Below are positions 34,913 to 47,460 of a stretch of DNA of 64,000 nucleotides, piece by piece (position 1 is the first letter of the stretch; each line of letters opens with the position of its first letter). The notes under the pieces were generated by a model. That model was not told the DNA's origin and made no database searches. It was given only the letters and a program-made list of their open reading frames with translations. The stretch is from Pteria penguin (lineage: Eukaryota; Mollusca; Bivalvia; Pterioida; Pteriidae): NCBI GenBank assembly GCA_035048485.1, contig CM068583.1:67196306-67260305 (forward strand), written 5' to 3'. A program made the translations under genes and the position numbers.

Positions 34913-36645
34913 GCATCTAAAACAACAACACTTCTGTGATCTCTCTGGTGCATTCACACTGTCCATCTATGTAACCAAGAAATCTGTCAAAGGAGGGTAG
35001 TCTGATGGGCCTATGTCACCATGTCAACAGTAACACTAGTAGAGGTACTTGAGAACTCATACCTCCCAAGTTTCATGAAAAATCCTTGCTTAAGTTCTAA
35101 AAAAAAGTCCATCAGAGCTTATCATTTCAATTAGTATATTACCCCCACTTTTTATTATGATAAAAAAATCCTAACAATTATTATTGTCATTCCATTTCTT
35201 TCCGATTGACCAATCGCATTTGCAGAATATTTTTTGAATTTTGTGACGTCACAATACACTCTCCATATTTGTCCGAGGTATGACCGAGGTGTAAAGTATT
35301 GTAACCTCATCTGATTTAACAATTTTTCAAGTGTAAATGGAAGAGTCAATTACATTTGTTTAAATAAAATCTGTGGAAATACACAAAACTAACGCATTGA
35401 GTGACCTATCATGAATAAACAAAAGAAAAAGCCTGAAAATGTGCAAAAGCATTGAAGAAATCAAAGTTTTATTCCTTTTCTTTTCAATCACACTTAAGCC
35501 ATCCTTAAAAGGATGTATTTCTATGATAGCATAACTGACTCAACAAAACCATACCTACTCAAAAGAATTCTCATCTGTTAAGAAACAGTGGGTTTTTCTT
35601 TTTTTGTTTTTCATGTAGTGTTATTTTTTTGGTCTCTAAAATCTGACCAATGACAGTACATACTTTTAAATCCAAATCTGTTCATAGTGGTATTTCATAC
35701 CTTTTGAAATTAGGTTTATCTTTATGCCCAAAAGTGACCCATGACAAGACTTTATAGTGCATATCTTAGCTAGGGTTTTATCAAGATAGCAGTGTTCATG
35801 ATTAGCACAAAAAAGCTTGGCTTGCACCAACGTTTCATAATTTCATCAGTATCAGTGAACTTAAAGAGGTGACAAGTTGTTGTTGAAAAAGCAATTCACC
35901 AATTCTGTCCCACAGATACCTAGTTCAATGTTTGTGATGTTGCCACGAAACATACATGAAGAAAAATTTTAAAAAGAATAATAATAACCTACCTGTATTC
36001 AATGTTTAATACTCACTTCCAAAATGGTGAGATTTGTTACTGCAAAACTACAGTATTTTAAACATAACCTTATTTCAATAAAATCAGGGAAAATACACAG
36101 AACTAAAGCATTCTAAGAAACATACCATGAGAAAATCAACCAAATCATCTGAAAATGTGCAAACAAAGTCTGACAAGACAAAAAAAAAAAAAAAAAAATT
36201 CAATTTCAGAATACAACAATCAATAACAACACTTCCTATGTAACCCTTTTAGATCACTGATGCATTTTGTTTATTGATCTATGATTGGTTGGTTGATTGG
36301 TGTTTTACGTCGCTTTCAACAATTTTTCAGTTATATCGCGACATGGAAGCAGGAGGTAACCAACCTCTTAAACATAGTGGCGCAACCCGGGAATCGAACC
36401 CGGATCGTCGGCGCCGCAAGCCAAGCGCTTAACCACTACACCAATCCTGCCCCCTTAATTATTGATCTATGAAGCTGGTCTGAAGACTTTGACAAAAAAA
36501 AAAAAAAGGGTACCCTCTGAGGCTTATGTACCGTCTTAAGAATATGTCGAAAATGCCAAATACCCTGGTATCTATGGACGCCAAACAAAAGACTATGACA
36601 TAACTCATTAAAGTATTAGCTCAGATGAGCTGAAAGCACCAAAAC
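34913..36645 (+). mobile_element. Degraded AGAGGCCC-family copy carrying a SINE
   Basis: GTCTGAAGACTTTGAC and GGGTACCCTCTGAGGC, and a final TTAGCTCAGATGAGCTGAAAG-like end near 36618-36640, identify diverged family sequence. The SINE at 36285-36458 is inserted in it. The left part includes a GC-richer segment with TGACGTCA (35241-35248). No gene. Confidence 0.4.
36285..36458 (-). mobile_element. tRNA-derived SINE, copy 1
   Basis: On the minus strand GATTGGTGTAGTGGTTAAGC (A box) and GGGTTCGATTCCCGG (B box) form a tRNA-like head at the right. The tail at the left is TTGGTTGGTTGATTGG in plus view. It is flanked by the 14-bp duplication TTATTGATCTATGA (36271-36284 and 36459-36472). It is nearly identical to the copy at 53694-53864, so both are fairly young. 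Confidence 0.9.
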
Positions 36646-37189
36646 TTGATACATGTAACTGAGTATGAAACCATTTAAAGCATTTAACAAATGTTATATT
36701 TGATTTAATAGATGAGACTACCTCTCTTTTAATTCTTAAAAACCACTAGGTATTAACTGACACACAATCTACTTAAACTGAATCATCATTCAAAATACAT
36801 ATAGATCAGTAAAAAAGAATCAGGTGTGGAATGAAGTTTGACAATCAAAGCTTATGGTTGAAGCATATAAAAATATCAGAGTAACCTAATGCGAAAATTT
36901 TTGAAAATTCAATCAAATACACAAATATCATTTCTGTCATATACTGTGATCTTAGAATTCATATCACAATATATCAAATCTCTTCTCTATGCATTACACC
37001 AGGATTTTCTATGTCTGAATCTCTATACACCAAAACCTATGATCATATGATAAAGAATCTCTATACATCAAAATCTATGATCATATGATAAAGACATATA
37101 ACAAACATTATGTTCAAAAAGAGATCTCAATTTGATTTTATTCCTGACACATGTAACAAAACTGATGAAAAAAAAGACTACATACTATA

Positions 37190-37246
<57 letters not shown>

Positions 37247-38154
37247 ATATTTATATATATATAATTATATATATATATGTGTATGTATGTATGTACACTT
37301 CATTTATAATGTACTTCACATATTTGGCACTAGTTTTATATTTTTGTTCATCATATACCAATGAATTATGAAGTTCTCTACATTACAACACTGAGTACAT
37401 GCTACATGTAACAAGGACAAACCAAACAAACAGATTTCTGTCAAAATTTTTGATTTTTACTTCTATACAAGATCTGGAATTCAGTGAGATTCTATACTTA
37501 TCAGTAGTAATTTACATCCTCTTCACATCCTCTAATTACTCTACATATTCCCTCTGGCTTATTATCAATGCCCTTTACAACAGTACATCATCTTATCATT
37601 ACGTCAACCTTTGTATTCTAAGAAAACGTGGAAATAAAAAAAAAAAAAATAATTTTTTTAATTAAAGATGTCTGATGTATAAACACAAAAAGGAGAGGAG
37701 GAGGTCACCGGCCAACGATTTACCTCAAGTGCAAGATTTTTTTCTTAGTTGAAATATAATAAAAAGAGTTTATTTTACCTTAAAGAAAAATAATATAAAT
37801 CTTGTTCAAAACAAGGACATCATATCACTAACTGAACTAACTGAAGCATCCTCCTGTATGGACATAATTCGAAAAAAAAGTATCAGACTCTTGAGTTTCA
37901 AAACAAATGTTAAATCTATCACGAAACAGTTCATTATGCATACAACAAAGAAGTAATCAGTATGAATGATGTTTCTCTAAAATATTCTTTGCAATACATG
38001 TAGGCTCTTTAGTATCAAAAGCTAAATATGAAAATGATAAATAGGAATCATTAAATGATAGCAAAGTTACTCAGTGACTCTCTGAGAGGTGCAACAAAAA
38101 CTTATAATCACGGAATTTTGTTCTTTTTAAATGATAATAATAAATGACACTGTG
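36646..38154. other. Gene-free interval with TA microsatellite; 3' side of the sulfotransferase gene
   Basis: A TA-rich microsatellite lies at about 37193-37281. The stretch just left of 38155 is probably the 3' untranslated region of the sulfotransferase gene. A minus-strand AATAAA occurs at 37769-37774, but whether it is used is unknown. Near 37025 and 37065 CTATACACCAAAACCTATGA-like text is duplicated in tandem (about 40 bp). Confidence 0.4.
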
Positions 38155-38770
38155 TCATTCTGTATCTTCAAGAGAATCTTCCGGAAATATATTTACATCA
38201 TTTAACAATTTTTTCATCATTTCCACACGCTGAGAAAAAAGATCTTTGGCATACTCATACAGTTTTATATCTAATGCATTAACTTTTAAAATACTGTTCC
38301 ACTGCTCTTTGTTCGGATGGGCGTTTTGACTATGTGTTTCATTATATTGAACAAAGTCTTGTATAAACTGCATATGAAAGGTATGTTCAAATAATTGCTG
38401 AGTTTCCTTCTGATATTCAGTTATACCAAAAAAGGAAAGATTCTGTAAATTTTCTTTGGCACTTTCCAGTAATAATCTATCTCTTTCTTCTTCTGACATG
38501 CCAGTGCTGTTATAGCAGTTTACTTTACTAAGATTAGCCAACATTCTTGTTTGACGATTAGTTGCCAAATTATATTTACATCTGAGAAACTGATTTAAAG
38601 TCACTCCTTCCCAATCTTCTGTTTCATAGCAGAAAGGAACTTCTTCAAGTGTGGCCTGCCGACCATTGCAGAAGAGACGAGCAGTTTTCCAAGTGGCACC
38701 ACGTTTCACATGCTTCCACTCACTAAGATACCTACTGACAGGGTCACGTAGAATGGTGATGTAGTGATAC
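38155..38770 (-). CDS. HS6ST: Heparan sulfate 6-O-sulfotransferase, exon 2 (C-terminal half)
   Basis: This exon follows an acceptor TTTGTATTACAG and begins with the last base of a split codon. It completes a 373-residue protein with exon 1 (44234-44739). It starts with the 3'-phosphate-binding motif, ITILRDPVSRYLSEW (about residues 173-187), followed by HVKRGATWKTARLFCNGR and FLRCKYNLATNRQTRMLANL, all typical of HS6ST. The C-terminal part has LSFFGITEYQKETQQLFEHT and a helical tail ending at the stop codon at 38155. Potential N-glycosylation sites include NLS, NST and NET. The enzyme uses PAPS to sulfate the 6-O position of glucosamine in heparan sulfate, in the Golgi. Length is slightly below that of vertebrate family members. 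Confidence 0.95.
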
Positions 38771-39185
38771 CTGTAATACAAACCATCACAATATAATCTC
38801 TTTACATGTACTCAATTAGTGTATATCAAGAGACTATTTAAATATAGTCAATACTCAAGTGACGTAGACTGGTAATAATGATACATCTTTAGCTGCCCAA
38901 GGCCTGGTAATAACCAGACTGTTGATGATGAGAACTGATACTGTGATATAATTTCATCATATTACATGCATTACCTATTATCAAGTGATTTTAACCTTTT
39001 CATACAAATTGACAATACATGTAATAATGAAAATAACATTACAAAGTAACAAAATCAATGCATGTGTTCTGTATAAAGTAAATTCCACACATTTTCAGGA
39101 GTGGCATATTACAACTTATGGTTATTGTAAATCTAATGCGACCATATTTTCTTTCTGATAAAATTAAAGAATCCTGAACAGTTGT

Positions 39186-39566
39186 CAGTCTGATTTAAAC
39201 CATATCTTCATTCCGCTTCTCTATATGTCCCATACTGCAAATAATGATCTGGCGAAACTCCTGTAAGGGGTCATGTTCTGATGAACTCTGATTTTTAGCC
39301 AATCAGTGAATCGGCTACAAATTCTTAGGGATGAAATTAACATCCCGAGCGTGCGTAACCCACAAGGTAGTTTTTGAACAGTGTTTGTTACACATTGCAT
39401 CACATGCCTAACCGAGTCATTGATTGGCTATGGGAAATAACGGTTTCGGTGACTGAAACGTCATCAGAGTTCACCAAAGCATGACCCCTTACAGGGTTTT
39501 GCCAGATCTTTATCTGCAATGGGACAAATAGAGAAGCGGAATAAAGATACGGTTTTAATCAGATTG
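39186..39566. mobile_element. Foldback MITE, full-length form
   Basis: The ends CAGTCTGATTTAAACCATAT and GGTTTTAATCAGATTG match those of the short form at 23984-24092. Inside, GATCTGGCGAAACTCCTGTA and TACAGGGTTTTGCCAGATC, and AGGGGTCATG and CATGACCCCT, pair as inverted repeats, giving arms of about 115 bp around a centre of roughly 140 bp. It lies in the sulfotransferase intron, so it is probably transcribed with it. Non-coding. Confidence 0.85.
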
Positions 39567-41129
39567 GAACAGATGTAAATTTAGTACATTTCAGGGTTGA
39601 AGACCATGTCACACAATAAATATATCTGAAATCAATTTTTTTCTTTCAAGCAATTTGAATGTATAAGATTTTTAACTTACACACTATTTATAATACATGT
39701 ATATCCAATAATGTGTATAAACTAAGAATATGTCAAAAATTTTTTGGTCCTTATTAAGTTACTGACATCATTTAAATTCAAATTTCGAAGTTTTTTCAAT
39801 TCTTTTATTTTTACTTAACTAGTACTAACAAGATTCTTCTACTGAGGCCAGATAACCAATAAAATATATACTTTGACCTGTTGACTATGCTAAAGTTAAT
39901 TTCAAATAAGCGGAAAATAAGTCATTCCATATTTTGAACCCTGAATATCTCTAAAAGTACGTTATAGAATTTTAGGATAAAAGCTGGTGACTGAATATAT
40001 GTATACATAAATAAAAACTGGCAGGTGATGTTCAATTCCCTTGCTTGATTTTGCTCTGCTCAAGTTTCAAGATCGGGTTATAGCACATATGAGAGTTATT
40101 GGCCTTACCCTTACAAGTTACATAGAAAAGAAACATGTCCAGACTATCCAGGCAATCATAAGGCAGGCGTGTCCACTGTTTGAGAAAAGTCTCACAATGT
40201 TTACAAGACGTTCCATCTGATGAAGCTGGATTCTTCACCAGACCAAATAATTACTCACGATGCCGAAAAACAGTTTGATATAAGAAATAATAGATAATAT
40301 CATTACAACGAACATATATTGAATATTGTCACATTTTATCCCCTATTATATTAAAGAAAGTATACCAAGTTTTCATCTTCATCTCAAAAAGGTAATAGCC
40401 TGGAATTTCTAACAAGGAATACTAAAATGCTACTTTTCTCTGTCTCTTCCACCTTCAGTGTCAGTATGGAATATTTCATAACTTGACAATGAAGATGCCT
40501 TTTCTATCTCCATCAAGTCACTGAAGAGACATAAGTTGATGGCTTAATGATGCACTAAACAGTAAATTGATATACATGCACATCTACAATATATATACTT
40601 GTATTTATTATGATCATTGGGCTACATGTAATACCCCTGCTTGTGGACTGGATGTCAAAAGTCTAGTTTTTAGGCTCCCCTCATGTTTTAATTATATGTA
40701 CATGTAACTTCTTCGGCCCTTACTTTTACAAATGTAGATCAAACCAATTTACAAATTAGTTTATTCTTCAAATATACTTTGGATCAGCACACTTCTATTA
40801 TACATGTACACCCAGGAAAAATCATACCCAATTAGAATAGGTACGATTTCTCTGGTGAAATCATATGCAGGGTACGATATTTTGCTATCTGATTACCCAT
40901 ATGTTATAACACATTTCCTCAATATATGTTTTGTATTGAAATGTTAGGAAGGACATATTTTTTATTACTTGTGTTTAAAGGGAATACTGAAAGTTGTTAA
41001 AAAAAAAAAGCTGGTCAAATAATAATTGAATGGCATATTTGATGATTATCTGAACAGATAAAATAGCTTGATTAATGTTTATTTAGGCGATAATAAAAAA
41101 TTGCTAGATTCTTATCCAACTTTTCAAAA

Positions 41130-41490
41130 ATAGGGCACCACTAACGGGTGCATGATACGCCCGCATCATGTTTTAATGTGGTCTACAAGCCACATCCTTT
41201 CATATGACACCATCAAAAGTTTTGTTCCCCCTTTAGATAAGAAGAAGAAGTCTAGAAAACCTTTCCGACCCTGCCCATTTTCCCCCAACCCAGGGTCTTA
41301 CCCCAACATTGAAACCCACATGCACAACTACAAGCCACATCCTTTCATATGACACCATCAAAAGTTTTGTTCCCCCTTTAGTTAAGGAGGAGAAGCCCGG
41401 AAAAGCTTTTCCGACCCCGCCCATTTTCCCCCACCCCAGGGGCCTGACCCCTACTTTGAAACCCACAAGCACAACTACAAGATTTGCAGA
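41130..41490. repeat. Tandem repeat in the sulfotransferase intron
   Basis: ACAAGCCACATCCTTTCATA and GACACCATCAAAAGTTTTGT recur at 41187 and 41329 in units of about 142 bp, with a third partial unit. A CCCATTTTCCCCCA-like block is shared with the array at 22060-22630, which identifies the same family. Overlapping frames on both strands are repeat artefacts. Confidence 0.75.
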
Positions 41491-43316
41491 GTCAGATTCA
41501 GGGGCAATCCACCCAGCTCAAACTACCATATCTTTCATTTTCAATTAGTAGTAAATGTACATTTCAGGGATTGAAATTAACTTTTTTGACCACAGGCTAA
41601 TTTTAGCCTGTGGAATAAAAATCCACAGGCTAAAACAAAAATCTACAAGCTAAAGTAGAAATCAAGAAAAAATCAGTGATGTTTTCAACACTGTAATTCA
41701 AAAACATCATGCACCATTTCACAATGTAACATTAACAATATAGACAAGTGACTAGTCATCATGTCTGACGTTTTGCATGTAATCAAATCGAATCTACGAT
41801 GTCATATGGTACATATACATTTGTATCATAAATGCTTTACTTACTGCCTAAAACAAACAGAATTATTCAAGCATTTTACTAACGCAGATGTAGTCCAACC
41901 CTGTAAAACAGACCTCCTGATAAAAAACTTATTTGAAAACAGTGGAGATCGTATGAGGCAATGTAGATTAGTCACTCGCGATTTTTTGCGAGTTCCTAAA
42001 TTTTCAACTCGCTATTTCGAAATTTCACTCGCGTTTCGCGAGTATTTCCCATTAATTTTCGATCTTTGCATTTGTACTTCTACTTCTGCTAAAATATAGA
42101 TTAATGATAGTTCAGAAGGTTAAAAATAATATGTGCCTTGCTTAACTTTTCGTTCCAACGCTGAGCTTGATCAATAATGCTAGTGAGAATTAGATCATAC
42201 ATGCACTGTAAGATGTCATTGTACAATTTATATTCTGCTAGAATAAGCTTTAGATTATCAAATGATTGTTAAAACTACAGTATTGCTGCTTTTATCATGT
42301 TTAAATTATTGAAAAAAAAAATATTTTCAGATTTTCCCAAAGCATCATATGTTTTCCCAAATCTAATGGAAAGCCAGATGTGGCTTTTTAAATAGGTAAA
42401 AAATATCACTGGTATAACACTCATTCTATGAGTACAATTTGTAACAGAAGAAGAGATAAGTGATTTATGCCTGTCACTCCATTTATTAGATGCAATCACC
42501 CAGTTTCTATTAGTAAAGTTTTCCCACACAGAATAGTGAAATGACGCAGTATATACATGTACATGTACTGGTAAGGTCCATTACTAAATTAGAAGAGGAA
42601 GAAATATGGATGTCAGATTAAAAACCATGGTGGTGAAATACCTGTCAACATATAGTTGCTAACAATCAGGTCATGGCCCTACATTGTACTTTGATTCTCA
42701 AAAGCAGGGTCATAAAGAGTGGACAACCTTTTCTCCTCATAATTATTGAGATACAAAATGTAATAACCTTTTGCACCTCACTGTTCATGATACATGTACC
42801 ACTAATATGTATGCAAAGGTAAAAGTATAACTAGTTAAATTTCTATTATTTTATTAACACATGTACATGTACGGTACATTGTACACAGATCTCGTAAAAA
42901 ATACACTAAAAAGTGGACAAATCTCTCACTCTGTAGAAGAATAATCCTATTCTAAATGAGATTTTTATTGTATTCAAGACATTGAAGATTTTACATGGAC
43001 CATATTTCAGTGTTGTAGGAGTAGGTTTGATTTCAAAACATGTACAGTCCATGTTACATGCAAATTCGCAAGAAAGTAAGGGGCAAAGAGTTTCTATTTT
43101 GAGCTCTGATCTAAATTCAGTATGAATTTTTCGGACTAGACAGAAGACTCCTTCACTATGGTATTGCTGCATAATCTAAAGCGATTGGGCCAACTTTGAT
43201 AGAATGGGAAATCTTAATGGGCCAGTTTTGAAAATGTCTTGAAGAAATGTAATTGAAATTGAAAGTTCCCTGTACTATGTTCCACATTGCTGTAGCCCCC
43301 AGCTACATGTACATGT

Positions 43317-43736
43317 CAGGGTCCGCGAAACTTTGTTGAACTCCACAGGACATTCGGTCCTATTGGAAGACATATTTCATAGGACCGAAATCATTTCTGT
43401 CTGACCAAAAAAGAAAATTGAAGAATTTTCAATGGGGTATTTAACATCGCCTTTTTGTCGGCGTCCGTCGATGTCAATTTTCTTTTGTTTAGTGGTTTTC
43501 CGGGGATTGCCCCCTACACATATTTTAATTTCGCTAGAAAAGACATTCATGTACACTCAGGAACGCTCAAAATATAAAGGTCGTTATTAAATAGTATAAG
43601 TGCTTACAAGACTCCATCTTTCCGCGGTATACATAGTGTTGGAAGCAACATCGGACAAACCGGTCCGGCTAGAAAACGCGCAAATCGGACCGATCGCACT
43701 TTTGTCCGTTCGGTCCGATGAATTTCGCGGACACTG
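43317..43736. mobile_element. DNA transposon fragment, CAG...CTG ends, 6-bp duplication
   Basis: The left end is CAGGGTCCGCGAAACTTTG and the right end is GAATTTCGCGGACACTG. ACATGT is repeated at 43311-43316 and 43737-43742. Inside are paired CATTCGGTCCTATTGG and CATAGGACCGAAAT blocks and CGGACAAACCGGTCCGGC. It shares a CAG start, a CGGAC-rich subterminal region and a 6-bp duplication with 13884-15077. 420 bp, non-coding. Confidence 0.65.
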
Positions 43737-44233
43737 ACATGTAAATTGTTTACGTAAGCGTATTACATGTATCTATCAATAGAGGAGGTATGAAACTGAA
43801 AGGACAAACAAAACTCAGGTAGAGGTAATTGTCAAGGCGTGATCAAAAACAGCCAAGGTGTACATTATGGGATGTAATGTAAATTGACAGTACTAATGAC
43901 AAATTGTAACAGACATGTAAATCCGGTCATATCGAGTGAAATTACGAAAAAAATCTGAAGTGTAACTGCAAGTCACTTCTGAATTTGGGTCATGATATAG
44001 GCTGAAAAAGTCTAAAAAATCAGATGTAAACTGCCAAAATCAGGTCAGTTGACAGGTATGGTGTTGAAGTATGAGTCCAACTTTTTCAACAGGAATTAAT
44101 CTAAAAGAGTTTAGTAAGACTTTAACTGAATTCAAAACACAAGTCCTTCTGATCTTCAACACCAGCTGATCACAATAATTACTAAGCCACATCCAATTAC
44201 GAAAATAAAGAAGTTAAAGGAGAAAAAGATAAC

Positions 44234-44739
44234 CTTCTATGACGATGGCCATTTTCTTCTTTGTCCATTGCATCCTCTACACAGTTTTGTAATTCTGTCC
44301 AATCTGCATGAAGTCCACATGCCCAGCCGGTTGAATAACGACTGAATAACCACAAAGTCTTTTTTTTCGTTAAACAATCACATTTCTTCCTGCCTTTTAT
44401 ACACTCACAAGGAGTATCCAAGTCTAAATTATTCACAAGATGCCGACCAAAACTTGTGCCACCAGTTTTCTGGATGTGTAGGAACACAATAACATCTTCG
44501 CTTTCAAAATCTAACGTATACTCTTTATCTAAAAGCTTTCTATCAAACTGGTGTGGTGATAATTTACCAGAGAAAATATGTGATAGTTCATTCCTATCTT
44601 TATAAGTGGAATGTCGATTTGTCAACCCACAATTATTGTCTACACAATAAATCCCTATGAGGATAAATATTCCCACTACAAGCAAAGCAATGGGCCATAA
44701 AATCCTCTTTAAAAGCCTCCTAATCATTTCGCCTCTCAT
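44234..44739 (-). CDS. HS6ST: Heparan sulfate 6-O-sulfotransferase, exon 1 (N-terminal half)
   Basis: It starts at an ATG at 44739. After a short basic cytosolic tail (RRLLKR), a membrane segment at about residues 12-32 (LWPIALLVVGIFILIGIYC) predicts a type II Golgi protein. The 5'-phosphosulfate-binding loop is FLHIQKTGGTSFGRHL (86-101). A CECIKGRKKCDC cysteine cluster (111-122) and the conserved ACGLHADWTEL segment (140-150) follow; the histidine there lies in the family's active-site region. The exon ends after HRHR with two bases of a codon completed by exon 2. The donor AG|GTTATC is weak compared with GTAAGT, but it is the only one that joins the frame and the conserved sequence correctly. 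Confidence 0.95.
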
Positions 44740-45242
44740 GTGTCATTTGGATGGCATCTTGTTAACTCTAAAGTCTCTTGAATTCCCTTAGAATTTGTAT
44801 AGTTTTGATACGTTTTGATACTGCTGCTAAACTTTGGTGACGATATTTGCATTCATGGATTTGTGTAAATATAACATAGATCCCAATGCAAAATCGAAAA
44901 CAAAAAAGAGGAATGCTGGCATAAAAAAATTAAAAGTTTTACTAGGATATGATTGGACACAAAACACTCTCTGTCATCTGAAATGCGTACTTCTTTCTTT
45001 CTCACTATCATTAAAATGCGGGGAGTCCAGGTCAGTATTTGCTATAAGGGGACGGCCATTTGATTCTGAAAAGGGGGAAAGGGGGGAGGCTAGCAAATTT
45101 GTTCTAGTCATATTATCTATTTTCAGATCTTTGAAGGATTGAATATTTATTTCCTCAATATCCTGGGACTGATTATTTAATTTTATTTTTGACTTTTTTC
45201 GCCAATAAATACTTGTCAGAATTACGTACATTGTAATAAATA
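44740..45242. other. 5' side of the sulfotransferase gene
   Basis: Presumed 5' untranslated and promoter region of the minus-strand gene. No TATA box or CpG-rich promoter is obvious. Overlapping frames on both strands at 44834-45231 have no domain and are not called. The region ends in a TAAATAAATA tract. Confidence 0.35.
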
Positions 45243-45625
<383 letters not shown>

Positions 45626-45719
45626 TAAAAAAATTTTAGTAAGTGAGTCTAATCGGCTTTCGTAGTATGCATGGTGATCAGACTGAGCTTGTGTAATCTA
45701 GGTGTGTGCGGACCAGTGC

Positions 45720-47460
45720 CTTGTATAATTGAATGAGTGCCTTATCGTCAAGATGTTGACATATCCTCCTTATCACCCTGAGCATAGTATTTACCTTCTT
45801 TACATTTTCACTGATGTGTTAATCAAAACTCAGTACCTCATCAATTGTTACCCCTGTTTCCTTTTCTTCCAAAACTTGATTAAGTGTATTACCTGGTATA
45901 ATGCGTGGGTCTGCAGGTCTTGTTTCCCTACATGAAGATGTTTACATTTTTGGGGATGAAATCGCAATAACCATGTTTTTCTCCACGTTGTTAATTTCTC
46001 TAGATCTTTTTGTATGTTAACTTTGTCTGCTCTCTCATTTACTAGTTTGAATATCTTTGTATCGTCATCAAATTGATAGACGGATGACTCTACTAAATTT
46101 GGGAGGTCGTTGATGAAAATGACATACATTGTCGGCCCAAGAACAGATCCCTGAGGGATTCTGGAAGTGTCATTATGCCAATCCGATTCCTCTCCATTCA
46201 CCGATACCCGTTGCTTCCTGTCTACAAGATTGTGTTCGATCCATTCTATGGTATTCTCTCCAACACTGTAGGCTTTTAGCTTTTTAGCAGTCTTTTGTTG
46301 GGGACTGTATCAAAGGCTTTTTGAAAATTCATGTAGATACAATTAATACTAGCGCCACTGTCAAAAGCACTTGTCCACTCGTCTAATACCCCGCTAAGTT
46401 GTAGTGCTGTTGATCTGCCCGACATGAATCCATATTGCTTTGATGTGAAGTATTTGTTGATCTATGAGATGGTTCCTCACTAATTTCTCCATCACCTTGC
46501 ATATAATTGAAGTTAGACTTATTGGTTACTTTTTGAAGATGGCACTGATTCCAACCTTTTTCCACTCGTTGGGCACTTTACTTAGCTCTAATGATTTGTT
46601 GAAAATTAATGCAAGTGGTTTGCCAGTTCGATATGTAGTTCTCTTAAGAATCTTGGATGTAAATTATCTATCCCTGGTGATGTGTCCGGCTTTAGCTCTT
46701 TTAATGCTTTAGAAACATTTTCCTCTGTAATGCATATTTCTTCCCATTTCATGAAAGTAGGTCTCTTTTTTAGTGTTGGAATATTTTCTTGTGTTCCATT
46801 AGTAATACACTAATAAAAAGAAGCCAATTAAGATATTAGCTTTGTCGCTATCGTTTTCGGTTTTCACTTATTTAGGGTCAGTAGGATCAACGCAAAATCC
46901 ACTTGTGCCTTGTCTTATTTTGCTTTTTGAGCTGATGTTCGCCAAATTCTTTTAGGGTTTTTCTTTGCTTCCTTAATTTGCTAGACTTGTTTCGTAGTTT
47001 TTCCTAGATTATATTCTTTTCTAACGTTTTCATCTTTTGTCCTTATTACCTTTCTTGAAAGTGAACTTTTAAGTTTTATTGCATCGAGGATGTACGTTCT
47101 TATCTAATGGTATTTGAGTTTTGATTCCACCACAATTTATTGTAGGTATATGGGAATCCTGTATCTTTTCGAGTCTGTATGCGGATCTTGTCCATATTTT
47201 ATCCATCATTATCTAATTGCAGGATCTCCTCCCAATTTGTTTGGTTAATTTCTCTCTTGATTTCCTTATAGTTGGCTTTCCCAAAACACTTTCTTTTTCT
47301 TGCTCGTCTTCATTATCACACTATACATACATAATTAAATGTTAGTACACAATGATCACTCTTTCCTAGTGGGTTCTGATATTCCTCAATAGATTTTTCG
47401 TCCTTTGTGATTATTAAATCTAGGATTTTTTTGTATGTCTGTTCCTCTCCATCTAGTAGG
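45720..47460 (-). pseudogene. Non-LTR retrotransposon (LINE) remnant, copy 1
   Basis: Read on the minus strand, the right-hand end encodes the C-terminal endonuclease motif NPLGKSDHCVLTFNY (about 47340-47390). Further left are reverse transcriptase pieces: MNFQKAFDTVPNKRL (about 46290-46340), SRIPQGSVLGPTMYVIFIND and FDDDTKIF (45990-46170), the last replacing the usual FADD. Many stops and frame changes break it. The order endonuclease then reverse transcriptase is typical of jockey/CR1-type LINEs. It is inactive. Confidence 0.8.

Larger units (their letters stand above)
38771..44233 (-). other. Intron of the sulfotransferase gene
   Basis: It is bounded by AG|GTTATC (donor, minus strand) and TTACAG|G (acceptor). 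It contains the foldback element at 39186-39566, a tandem repeat (41130-41490) and the 420-bp element at 43317-43736. A possible hAT-like end CAGGGATTGAAATTAAC lies near 41566 without a visible partner. A minus-strand frame at 40032-40238 shows CKHCETFLKQWTRLPYDC-like text but has no splice or family support. Confidence 0.8.

Noticed and set aside
36285..36458. Possible tRNA gene
   Set aside because: The A and B boxes are present, but the sequence lacks a paired acceptor stem and continues into a SINE body flanked by a target duplication. The same holds for 53694-53864.
40032..40238. Minus-strand frame with CKHCETFLKQWTRLPYDC inside the sulfotransferase intron
   Set aside because: No splice signals fit, and it would break the conserved sulfotransferase protein if included.
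41233..41548. Overlapping frames on both strands in the 41-kb repeat
   Set aside because: Both derive from a roughly 142-bp tandem repeat and show proline/glycine-rich repeat artefacts.
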